Shown here: in pieces, positions 5,021 to 11,640 of the stretch | How positions within the stretch are numbered: the first letter of the stretch is position 1 | Layout: each line of letters starts with the position of its first letter | IMG/VR virus record: IMGVR_UViG_3300023271_000013 | Span: 1 to 20,783 of that record | Direction: 5' to 3' (one strand) | Origin: a virus | Length of the DNA: 20,783 bases | The notes under the pieces: model-generated | What the model was told of the DNA's origin: nothing | Database searches by the model: none | What the model saw: the letters and a program-made list of their open reading frames with translations, nothing else | Made by a program: the position numbers and the translations under genes

Positions 5021-5222
5021 TCTTGTGGTATTTTGTTTTTTTGATTTTTAAAAGAGGGATTTGCTTTAATTTACCAACAGCAGTTTCCTTTGAGGCATAA
5101 CCACCTTTATTAATCATTGCGTGTTTAAGGTCTCGCCAAAACAACAGAAAAAATCTTTTCTGTACAAAAAATGTTGAACTACCTGATAGAGTTACCTGTT
5201 CTTTAATTCTGAATTTCCACAT
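5010..5222 (-). CDS. Small basic hypothetical protein, 70 aa
   Basis: The frame starts at ATG 5220-5222 (MWKFRIKEQVTLSGSSTFFV...) and ends at 5010, overlapping the 3' end of the convergent virion gene by 11 bp. It is rich in Lys and aromatic residues with beta-type N-terminal strands followed by a basic C-terminus (LLKIKKTKYHKITD). No metal or catalytic motif is seen. It may bind nucleic acid, but that is inference from charge. A minus-strand promoter (5228-5255) has its -10 only 5 nt from the ATG, implying a leaderless mRNA. With the next gene it forms a reversed cassette inside the late region. Confidence 0.65.
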   Translation of the reverse strand: MWKFRIKEQVTLSGSSTFFVQKRFFLLFWRDLKHAMINKGGYASKETAVGKLKQIPLLKIKKTKYHKITD

Positions 5223-5227
5223 GTTTT

Positions 5228-5255
5228 ATACTACATTAGATAGACCTGTTTTCAA
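5228..5255 (-). promoter_or_regulatory. Sigma-70-type promoter
   Basis: Minus strand -35 TTGAAA (5250-5255), 16-bp spacer, -10 TAGTAT (5228-5233), 5 nt to ATG. It lets the 70-aa gene be expressed independently of the surrounding plus-strand units. Confidence 0.65.
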
Positions 5256-5277
5256 AAAAAACCTAGACTCCCTCTAG
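5254..5277 (-). terminator. Possible weak intrinsic terminator
   Basis: On the minus strand CTAGA-GGGAG-TCTAG (5263-5277) is a 5-bp stem that includes the stop codon of the 113-aa gene. It is followed by G and eight Ts (5254-5261). The stem is short, so termination may be partial. The T-run overlaps the -35 of the next promoter. Confidence 0.35.
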
Positions 5278-5598
5278 TTCTAGTTTGGATGAATTTTCTT
5301 GAAGTATGTGAGAGCCATTTTCAAGTAATAAAAAGTCACCCAATAAATCATCGAGACTCAGAGGTCTGAACCCAGCATCAATAGGGCTAATAATACTTGA
5401 GAATAATCCAAACTTATCCGCTTTTCTATTAAACTCCTGAACTACATGAACGAACATGTGAAAGTTCTGAGATTCGCTGATTGGGTATGAGTTTAACAGC
5501 GAAGTTATCTCATTTTTAAAAGAATCTGCAGTGCTGACATCCCAATTAAATGTTCCGTGTATTTCTTTCTCTAAAAGGTGAGGGTTTTTTATACTCAT
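5263..5598 (-). CDS. Hypothetical protein, about 111 aa
   Basis: A soluble acidic protein with helical segments, beginning MSIKNPHLLEKEIHGTFNWD when started at ATG 5596-5598. A TTG at 5602-5604 would add two residues. No known domain, metal site or signal peptide is seen. The pattern ITSLLNSYP...MFVHVVQEFNRKADKF suggests a helical bundle, and the C-terminus is leucine-rich and acidic (LSLDDLLGDFLLLENG). GTGTAA occurs at 5611-5616 on the minus strand, 12 nt before the ATG, resembling the element seen before late genes. A strong minus-strand terminator lies just upstream of it. No function can be assigned. Confidence 0.6.
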   Translation of the reverse strand: MSIKNPHLLEKEIHGTFNWDVSTADSFKNEITSLLNSYPISESQNFHMFVHVVQEFNRKADKFGLFSSIISPIDAGFRPLSLDDLLGDFLLLENGSHILQENSSKLELEGV

Positions 5599-5616
5599 GT
5601 ACAAGCTCTTTTACAC

Positions 5617-5654
5617 AAAAAAAAACCCCAAAGCCATAATATTAGACTTTGGGG
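5617..5654 (-). terminator. Intrinsic terminator (minus strand)
   Basis: Perfect 8-bp inverted repeat CCCCAAAG (5626-5633) / CTTTGGGG (5647-5654) with a 13-nt loop. On the minus strand it is followed at once by nine Ts (5617-5625), the classical form. No minus-strand gene lies to its right in the window, so it would block antisense transcription entering the reversed cassette. On the plus strand the 3' side has only CAAAATTTT, so plus-strand termination is weaker. Confidence 0.75.
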
Positions 5655-5712
5655 CAAAATTTTGTACGACCTATATAGTAAAAGCGCTCCACGCGATTAA
5701 GCAAAATGGGGC

Positions 5713-7044
5713 GTGATTAGTGTTACACTTAAAAATAAAAAAAAGGAACCAAAATTTTTAAAGGGAAAAAGTGTAAAACATATCATGTTCGTAGGCTCAG
5801 AGGAAACCGCTATAATTTTACAAGATACTTTACTCACAGGTATAACAGATGTGTCGTTTGGATTTTCAACAAACCAGGAAAGCACGCTTCTTTTATCGAA
5901 CAAAGGTATAAACAGAAAAATAAATAAACCACAGACAATCAACTGCTCTATAAAGAAGGAGTATTTAGGTAGAGATTTTTTAAAATCTTTGACTGGGTTT
6001 GCGGGATTATCTGGGCAATTTATCTATGGATCAAATGCTTTGAATTTTACTGATGCCGCTATTTCTAGTTATACCATATCAATGCGAGCGAATGATAGTC
6101 CCAAAATAAATGTAAATATCAAGATTTTTGGGGACTTAAGTCCGACAACAAATTTGAGGGCCGCGACAGCTCATGTAGATAATGACATAGGTAATTTGGA
6201 TGTGGATTCTGTTTCTTTTAATTTCTTAAATAAAAATTCCGCAATTGACAATTTTTCCTTTTCAACTAATTTTCAAGTAGAGCCTACTTATGAGATAGAG
6301 TCTATTAAATCATCAAATATAAAAATATTACCTCCAATTTCATACTCGACTTCTGCGACAATTGAAATGACAGAGCAAGAATATGAAGATGTAACAGGCT
6401 TGTTGGAGAGCGAGAAGTATGATGGGGCTGTTTCATTATCTTTTACGGACAACAAAGTAATAGAGGATGTGCAGGCAGAAGAGCAGAGATTTTTGTCTTT
6501 CATCAGTGGTGGTATACCGTTAGGTTTAGATACGGGTCTTTATGACATTGATTTTCCTACTGGCTTTGCAGCTTTAGATACGTTTTCATTTTCGAAATTC
6601 GGATTAAGTTCTCAGAACATTTCAATATCAACACAAGATACCATTAACCTTGATGTAAGTTATGATGGGCTTGATCTATCCATACCGACTGGAACCCCAG
6701 TTCCTTTTACTTCAGGGAATCAGTCGATCATTAATCAGATTACGGCTAATGTCGATGAAGCAATTGCTGATTTTCAAGCATATCTTGATATTGTAAAAAA
6801 TACTGGCGAGGATTTTGAAAATATCGCGACAGGGACTGGATTCTCTAATAATTACTACTTATTTAACTTAGATAAGTATAGACAGGAAGAAGATTTTGAA
6901 TCCGAACCTACTGGAACCGTAACTGGCAATTTGTATTTATTAGGAGTAAATCAAGACTCCTCTATTCTTAAAATCGATGAAATTAACTTTGAATCAACAG
7001 CTACTGGGGCAACTAACGAAAATTTAAGTCTAATTGGGCAGTAA
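5713..7044 (+). CDS. Putative virion protein, 443 aa, GTG start
   Basis: The only available upstream start is GTG at 5713, since an in-frame stop lies at 5698-5700. The N-terminus is strongly basic (VTLKNKKKEPKFLKGK). The rest is rich in Ser, Thr, Asn, Gly and Ile/Phe, strand-forming, with repeated short blocks such as TGT/TGA (for example FENIATGTGFSNNYYLFNLD and ESTATGATNENL), typical of phage structural proteins. No enzyme motif, signal peptide or membrane helix is seen. It is followed 17 bp later by another putative virion gene with its own GTGTAA element. Tail, baseplate or fibre roles are all possible; this is inferred from composition and position only. Confidence 0.7.
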   Translation: MISVTLKNKKKEPKFLKGKSVKHIMFVGSEETAIILQDTLLTGITDVSFGFSTNQESTLLLSNKGINRKINKPQTINCSIKKEYLGRDFLKSLTGFAGLSGQFIYGSNALNFTDAAISSYTISMRANDSPKINVNIKIFGDLSPTTNLRAATAHVDNDIGNLDVDSVSFNFLNKNSAIDNFSFSTNFQVEPTYEIESIKSSNIKILPPISYSTSATIEMTEQEYEDVTGLLESEKYDGAVSLSFTDNKVIEDVQAEEQRFLSFISGGIPLGLDTGLYDIDFPTGFAALDTFSFSKFGLSSQNISISTQDTINLDVSYDGLDLSIPTGTPVPFTSGNQSIINQITANVDEAIADFQAYLDIVKNTGEDFENIATGTGFSNNYYLFNLDKYRQEEDFESEPTGTVTGNLYLLGVNQDSSILKIDEINFESTATGATNENLSLIGQ

Positions 7045-7047
7045 AAA

Positions 7048-7061
7048 GTGTAAATAAAATT
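7048..7061 (+). promoter_or_regulatory. GTGTAA start-proximal element
   Basis: GTGTAA at 7048-7053, exactly 8 nt before ATG 7062. The -10-like TAAATA (7051-7056) ends 5 nt before ATG and resembles the T4 late promoter core TATAAATA. There is no -35 and no Shine-Dalgarno sequence. Confidence 0.5.
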
Positions 7062-7943
7062 ATGGCTGGTGGAACAATATACAAAAAACAAATAATATTT
7101 AACAATGAACAAGGGACTGGAGATAATAATTTAATTATTGCCCCGAAGAACGCTTATCAAGTTCCTTTTACTTTTAAAGATGACTGGAATGAAATTTCTA
7201 TTGGTGTATTTTTAAGTTTCGTAAGCGGGGATACTCTCAATTCGGGATTTAATAGCTCCAATATAGCAAAGGATTCTGGGGGCAGCACTAATGATACGTT
7301 TACTTGGATTGGTGTAACAAAAAATGCTCAAACAAAAACCTTGCCACTAGATGCCGCGAATCAGGGTTTTGTTGGGTACTCAGCAAATTCAATTTCTTTT
7401 GAAGATTCTACTAATTATCTCAAGAATAAATTGTTAAATTTAGGCACTATTAGTGCGAGTGGCAGTTGTTCTTATGGGGAAAATGTTTTGGGTAGCGCCC
7501 AAATAAAAGCCACCTCCGCAACGAACATAGATACTGGGGGCATACTTTGCGTTGGTCTGAAAGATGATGCAACCACATACGCAAATACAGAAGGTTCTGG
7601 GGATTTTTGCTCTTATTTTGGAATAAAATACACGGTTGTAGACAAAGGCTTATCTACCCAGAAAATATCAATGCAGATGTCTCAAGGGGGGGGTGGTCAA
7701 CCAGGTATAGATCAACCTTCACATGTTTTTAGCGACCCAAGTTCTGCTGAATTAAAAGACTTAATAGATGGTAGCGCTACACCCAACAATAATGACGGCC
7801 TAGATAATCTTCCGTTTAATGACGGGTCCTCTGCTTACGACTTACCTGATTCTTTTTTCTTTTATAACGGATTCAGTTCAGCGCCCGAATTTCAAAACGT
7901 AAGACCAAGAATTCATGCCTGGGCAGTAAAAAAGATATCTTAA
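7062..7943 (+). CDS. Putative virion protein, 293 aa
   Basis: A soluble, Gly/Ser/Asn-rich protein starting MAGGTIYKKQIIFNNEQGTG, with alternating hydrophobic strands through most of its length. A glycine run (SQGGGGQPG, near residue 208) precedes an acidic, Asp/Asn-rich, probably flexible region. The end is structured (RPRIHAWAVKKIS). Composition and position next to two other large non-enzymatic genes suggest a virion component. No family is recognised. It starts its own apparent transcription unit and ends 18 bp before the PhoH gene. Confidence 0.65.
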   Translation: MAGGTIYKKQIIFNNEQGTGDNNLIIAPKNAYQVPFTFKDDWNEISIGVFLSFVSGDTLNSGFNSSNIAKDSGGSTNDTFTWIGVTKNAQTKTLPLDAANQGFVGYSANSISFEDSTNYLKNKLLNLGTISASGSCSYGENVLGSAQIKATSATNIDTGGILCVGLKDDATTYANTEGSGDFCSYFGIKYTVVDKGLSTQKISMQMSQGGGGQPGIDQPSHVFSDPSSAELKDLIDGSATPNNNDGLDNLPFNDGSSAYDLPDSFFFYNGFSSAPEFQNVRPRIHAWAVKKIS

Positions 7944-7945
7944 AA

Positions 7946-7961
7946 GTGCAATAATATTTGA
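7946..7961 (+). promoter_or_regulatory. GTGCAA/TAATAT start-proximal element
   Basis: A variant of the late-type element: GTGCAA (7946-7951) then TAATAT (7952-7957), ending 4 nt before the ATG of the PhoH gene. No -35. Confidence 0.4.
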
Positions 7962-8651
7962 ATGCCTAGCAAACTTGAATTCAATCAATTGAGCCCAAAA
8001 ATAAGGTTCAAAGAACGTAAATTTAAATTTACCCAAAACCAAGTCGATTTTTTAAAAACCGCATTGGATCGAGAAACGAAGCTAATGTTTTTAGCTGGGC
8101 CCGCTGGCACTGCTAAGACTTACATGGCTGTATATTCCGCCTTACAAGCCGTGATGACCTCGGGCTTAGAGAAGGATGTTCTATACGTCAGAAGCATAGC
8201 CGAAAGCTCCCAAAGAGGCTTAGGATCTCTTCCTGGGTCTATTGATGAGAAATTCGCTGTATTTGCTGGGCCTTTTTATGATAAGCTGGATGAGATGCTT
8301 AGTACTTCAGATATAAAACTACTTAGAGAGAAAAAAATGTTCGAATGCATGCCTGTTAATTTTGTAAGGGGTGCAAATTGGAACGATAGAGTTGTTATTA
8401 TTGATGAGGCTCAGAATTTTACATATAACGAATTAATGACAGTGCTAACAAGAATCGGAGAAGATTCTAAAATCATTATCTGTGGGGACATGATGCAGAG
8501 CGATATTCGAGATAGTGGGTTCAATCAAATCTTTGAAGCGTTTGACGATGAAGAGTCAAAGCAAAGAGGCATTCATTGCACAAGATTTGGTGTGGAAGAC
8601 ATAAAAAGAAGCGAGATATTAAAATATATAGTTTCAAAGTTAGAAGATTAA
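7962..8651 (+). CDS. phoH: PhoH-like P-loop ATPase
   Basis: A 229-aa P-loop ATPase of the PhoH family, which is widespread in marine phages. Motifs in order are a Q-containing segment KFTQNQVDFLKTAL (about residues 22-35), Walker A GPAGTAKT (about 46-53), the RSIAESSQRGLGSLPGSIDEK block typical of PhoH (about 78-98), Walker B VVIIDEAQNFT (about 145-155), and sensor segment IIICGDMMQSDI. The family is related to the N-terminal ATPase domain of superfamily 1 helicases. Its function in phages is unsettled, with phosphate stress and RNA-related roles proposed. It is the first gene of the conserved packaging-side block here. Confidence 0.93.
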   Translation: MPSKLEFNQLSPKIRFKERKFKFTQNQVDFLKTALDRETKLMFLAGPAGTAKTYMAVYSALQAVMTSGLEKDVLYVRSIAESSQRGLGSLPGSIDEKFAVFAGPFYDKLDEMLSTSDIKLLREKKMFECMPVNFVRGANWNDRVVIIDEAQNFTYNELMTVLTRIGEDSKIIICGDMMQSDIRDSGFNQIFEAFDDEESKQRGIHCTRFGVEDIKRSEILKYIVSKLED

Positions 8652-8681
8652 AAATAAAATTTAAAAATTCATATTTTATTT

Positions 8682-8692
8682 TACTATGAAAT
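8682..8692 (+). promoter_or_regulatory. TACTAT start-proximal -10-like element
   Basis: TACTAT (8682-8687) ends exactly 5 nt before the ATG at 8693, matching the TAATAT position before other unit-leading genes. GTGTAA is absent here. Confidence 0.35.
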
Positions 8693-9019
8693 ATGACTAA
8701 ATTTTGTTTTGACTGTGGTAATAAACTAGAATACAAATTCAATCCCCCAAATTTTTGCCCAAATTGCGGTTCAAATATCAGTGGACTCAAATCCGAAAAG
8801 GGAGGTTCAATACCCACGAAAGAGACTGCGTCAGCTTCCTCGGAGGTGTCTGAAGATTCTGAGGGCTACACTAACGCCAATTCTATTCCGCGAATCTCGA
8901 AGCTGGAATACGAGATAGAAGACTTTGGGGCTGATATCCAGCATACCATTGGATCTATTAACGGTAAGTCGGCCCCCTTGAAGCGTCGGAATAATATCAA
9001 AAACCTAAATGATCTATAA
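8693..9019 (+). CDS. Zinc-ribbon protein, 108 aa
   Basis: The N-terminal 25 residues form a zinc ribbon with Cys5, Cys8 (CFDCG) and Cys22, Cys25 (CPNCG). A Ser/Glu-rich, probably disordered linker follows (SASSEVSEDSEGY). A short ordered tail with IPRISKLEYEIEDFGADIQH then precedes a basic end. The stop codon overlaps the ATG of the sigma-like gene (TAATG), so translation is coupled. Its size, modular form and coupling to the sigma-like factor make a transcription role attractive, by analogy with small RNA-polymerase-binding coactivators of T4-type phages. No sequence similarity to T4 gp33 is visible, so this is inference. Alternatively it is a structural or packaging accessory. Confidence 0.75.
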   Translation: MTKFCFDCGNKLEYKFNPPNFCPNCGSNISGLKSEKGGSIPTKETASASSEVSEDSEGYTNANSIPRISKLEYEIEDFGADIQHTIGSINGKSAPLKRRNNIKNLNDL

Positions 9020-9690
9020 TGTATTCTTTTGAAGACAAATTAGAACAAATTGATATAGCGCTAGAAAGAAAAAGATCAAAGTGGGTGTTAGATGCCGTAA
9101 CTTATGTTGATTACGACGATATAAAACAAATAATCATGGCACACATTTATAAAAAATGGCACTTGTGGGATCAGTCTAAGGCTGTTGAACCCTGGTTGAG
9201 TAGAGTGGTATCTAATCAGTTCAAAAATCTATTACGCAATTATTACGGCAATTATGTAAGGCCGTGTTTGCGCTGTGAGTTCAGCAATGGTGGTGACGGA
9301 TGCAGCAAAACAGCAAGCTCTATTCAAGATAGTTCTTGTGCTGAATATAAAGAATGGGGGCAAAAGAAAAAGGCTGCATACGATATTAAGCTTGCGGTTA
9401 CTATGGAAAACCATTCTCACGAGATGCAGTCAAAGCAGGATGGTTTTTTAGACTTAGAAGAGGCTACCTCTAAGCTAGCTAAAGAAATGATGCCTCATCT
9501 GACTCCTAGACATTTTCGCGCATTTAAAATGATGTTTATCCAAAACTGCACCGAAGAGGAGGTGGCTAAATTTTTGGGATTTAAAACCAACGAAAAGAAG
9601 CGCTCAGCAGGATACAAACAGATCAAAAACCTAAAAAAGATCTTTCAAGAAAAAGCAAGAGAAATAATAAGGGAAAAAGATATCATATGA
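9019..9690 (+). CDS. Sigma-70-like factor with zinc-finger insert
   Basis: A 223-aa protein with features of a sigma-70-like factor. Residues 30-76 match region 2 in pattern: DYDDIKQIIMAHIYKKWHLW, then EPWLSRVVSNQFKNLLRNYY. A cysteine cluster follows directly (Cys83, Cys86, Cys95, Cys107; CX2CX8CX11C), a likely zinc site not found in ordinary sigma factors. Residues about 160-208 (LTPRHFRAFKMMFIQNCTEE then EVAKFLGF...GYKQIKNLKKIF) look like region 4 helix-turn-helix. T4 gp55 plays the late sigma role in T4. A similar role here would explain the -35-less elements before structural genes. It overlaps both neighbours by a few bases. The assignment rests on motif pattern only. Confidence 0.78.
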   Translation: MYSFEDKLEQIDIALERKRSKWVLDAVTYVDYDDIKQIIMAHIYKKWHLWDQSKAVEPWLSRVVSNQFKNLLRNYYGNYVRPCLRCEFSNGGDGCSKTASSIQDSSCAEYKEWGQKKKAAYDIKLAVTMENHSHEMQSKQDGFLDLEEATSKLAKEMMPHLTPRHFRAFKMMFIQNCTEEEVAKFLGFKTNEKKRSAGYKQIKNLKKIFQEKAREIIREKDII

Positions 9691-10733
9691 TCGTTTTAAC
9701 CGAAGAACAGAAAAAAATAATTTTAGAAAGCTTCAAAAAGGATGCTAATATTTTAAATATTACCAAAATAGTGTTTGAAGATAGCTCTCTTGACGGAAGG
9801 TCTAAAGAAGGCAGGGCTGTGACTAAATTCTTAGCCACAAATGGGTTAAAGACCAAAACAACAAAAAGAGAAAAGTTGGACGAGATATCTCTGACTGAGT
9901 CTCAATTATTAGAAATACAAGACCTCAAGGAAGACGGCCTAAACACTTCTGAAATATCTGATATAGTGTTTAAAAGTAAAGTAACGAGGTTATCAAAAGA
10001 GTGGCGAGTTGTAAATGAGATAGTGAACCAGGAAAAAGAAGAGCAAAAAGAAAAGGGCCAAGATTCTTCTGGGAATTACATCCCTCCTCAAGCAATTTCT
10101 AGAATAATAAAAAAAATCAATGATTCTACTGGCGTTGGGCTGGAAGAAGGCAAAATGTCTAGAACTCACCGCTCTTGTTGCGATAAACTAAGAATAAATC
10201 TTAGTAACTCAAGATTTGTCGCTGTTGTTAATAACTATATCAATCCCAGAGATAAGGAATTGTTTGAACAAGAGATGATACGACTTACTTGGGACAAGCC
10301 AGACTTAACTGCAGATGAATTGAATTTGTATATGAACGTCTCTAAGGAAATTATTAATCTAGAATTAATTACTGGCCACCTGCAGAAGCTGAACGAAATG
10401 TTTGAAGATGCTGGACACCAAGATGAGATGACTGTACGTTTGGCGGAGATAATCAAGGCTAAAAGCTCCGAGTATCATCAATGCGAGACTCGTATCGAAA
10501 ATCTAACAAAGAAGCTTCAGGGAGATCGTGGTACGCGCTTAGCGAATCAACAAAAGGATACAGCGTCGTTTTTGGCTATTGTTCAGCTCTTCCAAGAAGA
10601 GGAGGAAAGAAAAAATATGGTGCGTATAGCGGATATGCAAAAACAAGTAATTAAAAAGGAAGCCGAGCGTTTGGAGGGTATGGCCGCTTGGAAGGCAAGA
10701 GTGCTAGGGATTGGTATTGAAGATGTCTTATAA
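9687..10733 (+). CDS. Tandem HTH protein; small terminase candidate
   Basis: A 348-aa protein. Its N-terminal half carries two related helical repeats: LTEEQKKIILESFKKDANI...ITKIVFE...GRAVTKFL (residues 4-53) and LTESQLLEIQDLKEDGLNTS...ISDIVFK...EWRVVNEIV (69-114). Both fit a helix-turn-helix pattern. The middle holds SRTHRSCCDKLRINLSNSRF. The C-terminal ~150 residues are long charged helices (LQKLNEMFEDAGHQDEMTVR, CETRIENLTKKLQ, FLAIVQLFQEEEERKNMVR), likely coiled coil for oligomerisation. DNA-binding N-terminus, oligomerising helices and a position three genes upstream of the large terminase suit a small terminase, but this is inference. The start overlaps the sigma gene stop (ATGA). Confidence 0.7.
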   Translation: MIVLTEEQKKIILESFKKDANILNITKIVFEDSSLDGRSKEGRAVTKFLATNGLKTKTTKREKLDEISLTESQLLEIQDLKEDGLNTSEISDIVFKSKVTRLSKEWRVVNEIVNQEKEEQKEKGQDSSGNYIPPQAISRIIKKINDSTGVGLEEGKMSRTHRSCCDKLRINLSNSRFVAVVNNYINPRDKELFEQEMIRLTWDKPDLTADELNLYMNVSKEIINLELITGHLQKLNEMFEDAGHQDEMTVRLAEIIKAKSSEYHQCETRIENLTKKLQGDRGTRLANQQKDTASFLAIVQLFQEEEERKNMVRIADMQKQVIKKEAERLEGMAAWKARVLGIGIEDVL

Positions 10734-11640
10734 ATGTAAGGAGTGCGGATTAGAATTCACTTCTGAAAAATCCCTACATGGTCACCTTAAAGCTCATAAA
10801 ATTTATGTGGCAGATTACTATGTAAAACACTACCCGCGTTTCAATAAACTTAATGGCAACCCTCTCCCGTTTAAGAAAAAGGAAGAGTATTTTGAGAATG
10901 ATTTTATTAATAGATCTCAATTAGTTGCTTGGTGCAAAAAATCCGATCCTACAGAAGTTAAAGAGTATATAATTGAATTAGCTAAAAGGAGAATCAAGCA
11001 AAAGAATTATAAAAAAGCTCCATTTCATTTGGAGCTTTTAAAAAAACAACTGCCAGACCTAGATGTTTTTAAAGAGCATTTTGGCACATACACTAATGCT
11101 TGTGCTGAAATGGGCGTTGAGGCAATATTTTACAAAGGAATGCCAAAGGAATTCAAAGAAGATGTGGATGTCGAGGTACTGATTGACACTAGAGAACAGC
11201 AGCCATTAAAATTCCCTAAATCTGAAATTTTAAAATTAGATTTTGGGGATTACACATTAAGCGGAAAAGACTTTTCTAACACATTTGTAGATAGAAAAAG
11301 TTCTGGCGATTTCCTGTCCACCTTTGGAGGGCAAGTTGATAGGTTTAGGAAAGAAATGAAAAGATGCGTAGAGCTTGATAGTTATATGTATATAGTTGTG
11401 GAAAAATCTATTAAAGCGATAGAGAAAGAAGCCGTGTTTACAAAGGGTAGAAGAATGCCAAAACTAAGTTGGGTGTTCTCTAATATGATCTCGATACAAC
11501 ACGAGTTTTCTGAAAACTGCCAGTTCGTTTTTACCGAAAATAGAATACACAGCGAAGAGATTATTCCAAAACTTTTATATCTAGGCGATAAGCTCTGGAA
11601 TGTAGATGTACAATATTTTTTAGACAATGAAGACTTTTAA
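10723..11640 (+). CDS. C2H2 zinc finger / ERCC4-type nuclease
   Basis: From ATG 10723 (305 aa; a TTG at 10711 is less likely), residues 5-25 form a classical C2H2 zinc finger (CX2C...HX3H, with LHGHLKAH). Around 113-133 DVFKEHFGTYTNACAEMGVE resembles the small helical DNA-binding repeat found with HNH and homing proteins. Residues 149-215 carry an ERCC4/XPF nuclease core: VEVLIDTREQQPLKF (Asp155), FGDYTLSG (Asp176), VDRKSSGDFLSTF (Asp190, Lys192) and QVDRFRKEM. XPF-family enzymes cut branched or flap DNA. In a late phage block it may resolve DNA before packaging, a job done by endonuclease VII in T4. The start overlaps the previous gene by 11 bp, and the end overlaps the kinase gene by 14 bp. 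Confidence 0.88.
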   Translation: MSYKCKECGLEFTSEKSLHGHLKAHKIYVADYYVKHYPRFNKLNGNPLPFKKKEEYFENDFINRSQLVAWCKKSDPTEVKEYIIELAKRRIKQKNYKKAPFHLELLKKQLPDLDVFKEHFGTYTNACAEMGVEAIFYKGMPKEFKEDVDVEVLIDTREQQPLKFPKSEILKLDFGDYTLSGKDFSNTFVDRKSSGDFLSTFGGQVDRFRKEMKRCVELDSYMYIVVEKSIKAIEKEAVFTKGRRMPKLSWVFSNMISIQHEFSENCQFVFTENRIHSEEIIPKLLYLGDKLWNVDVQYFLDNEDF

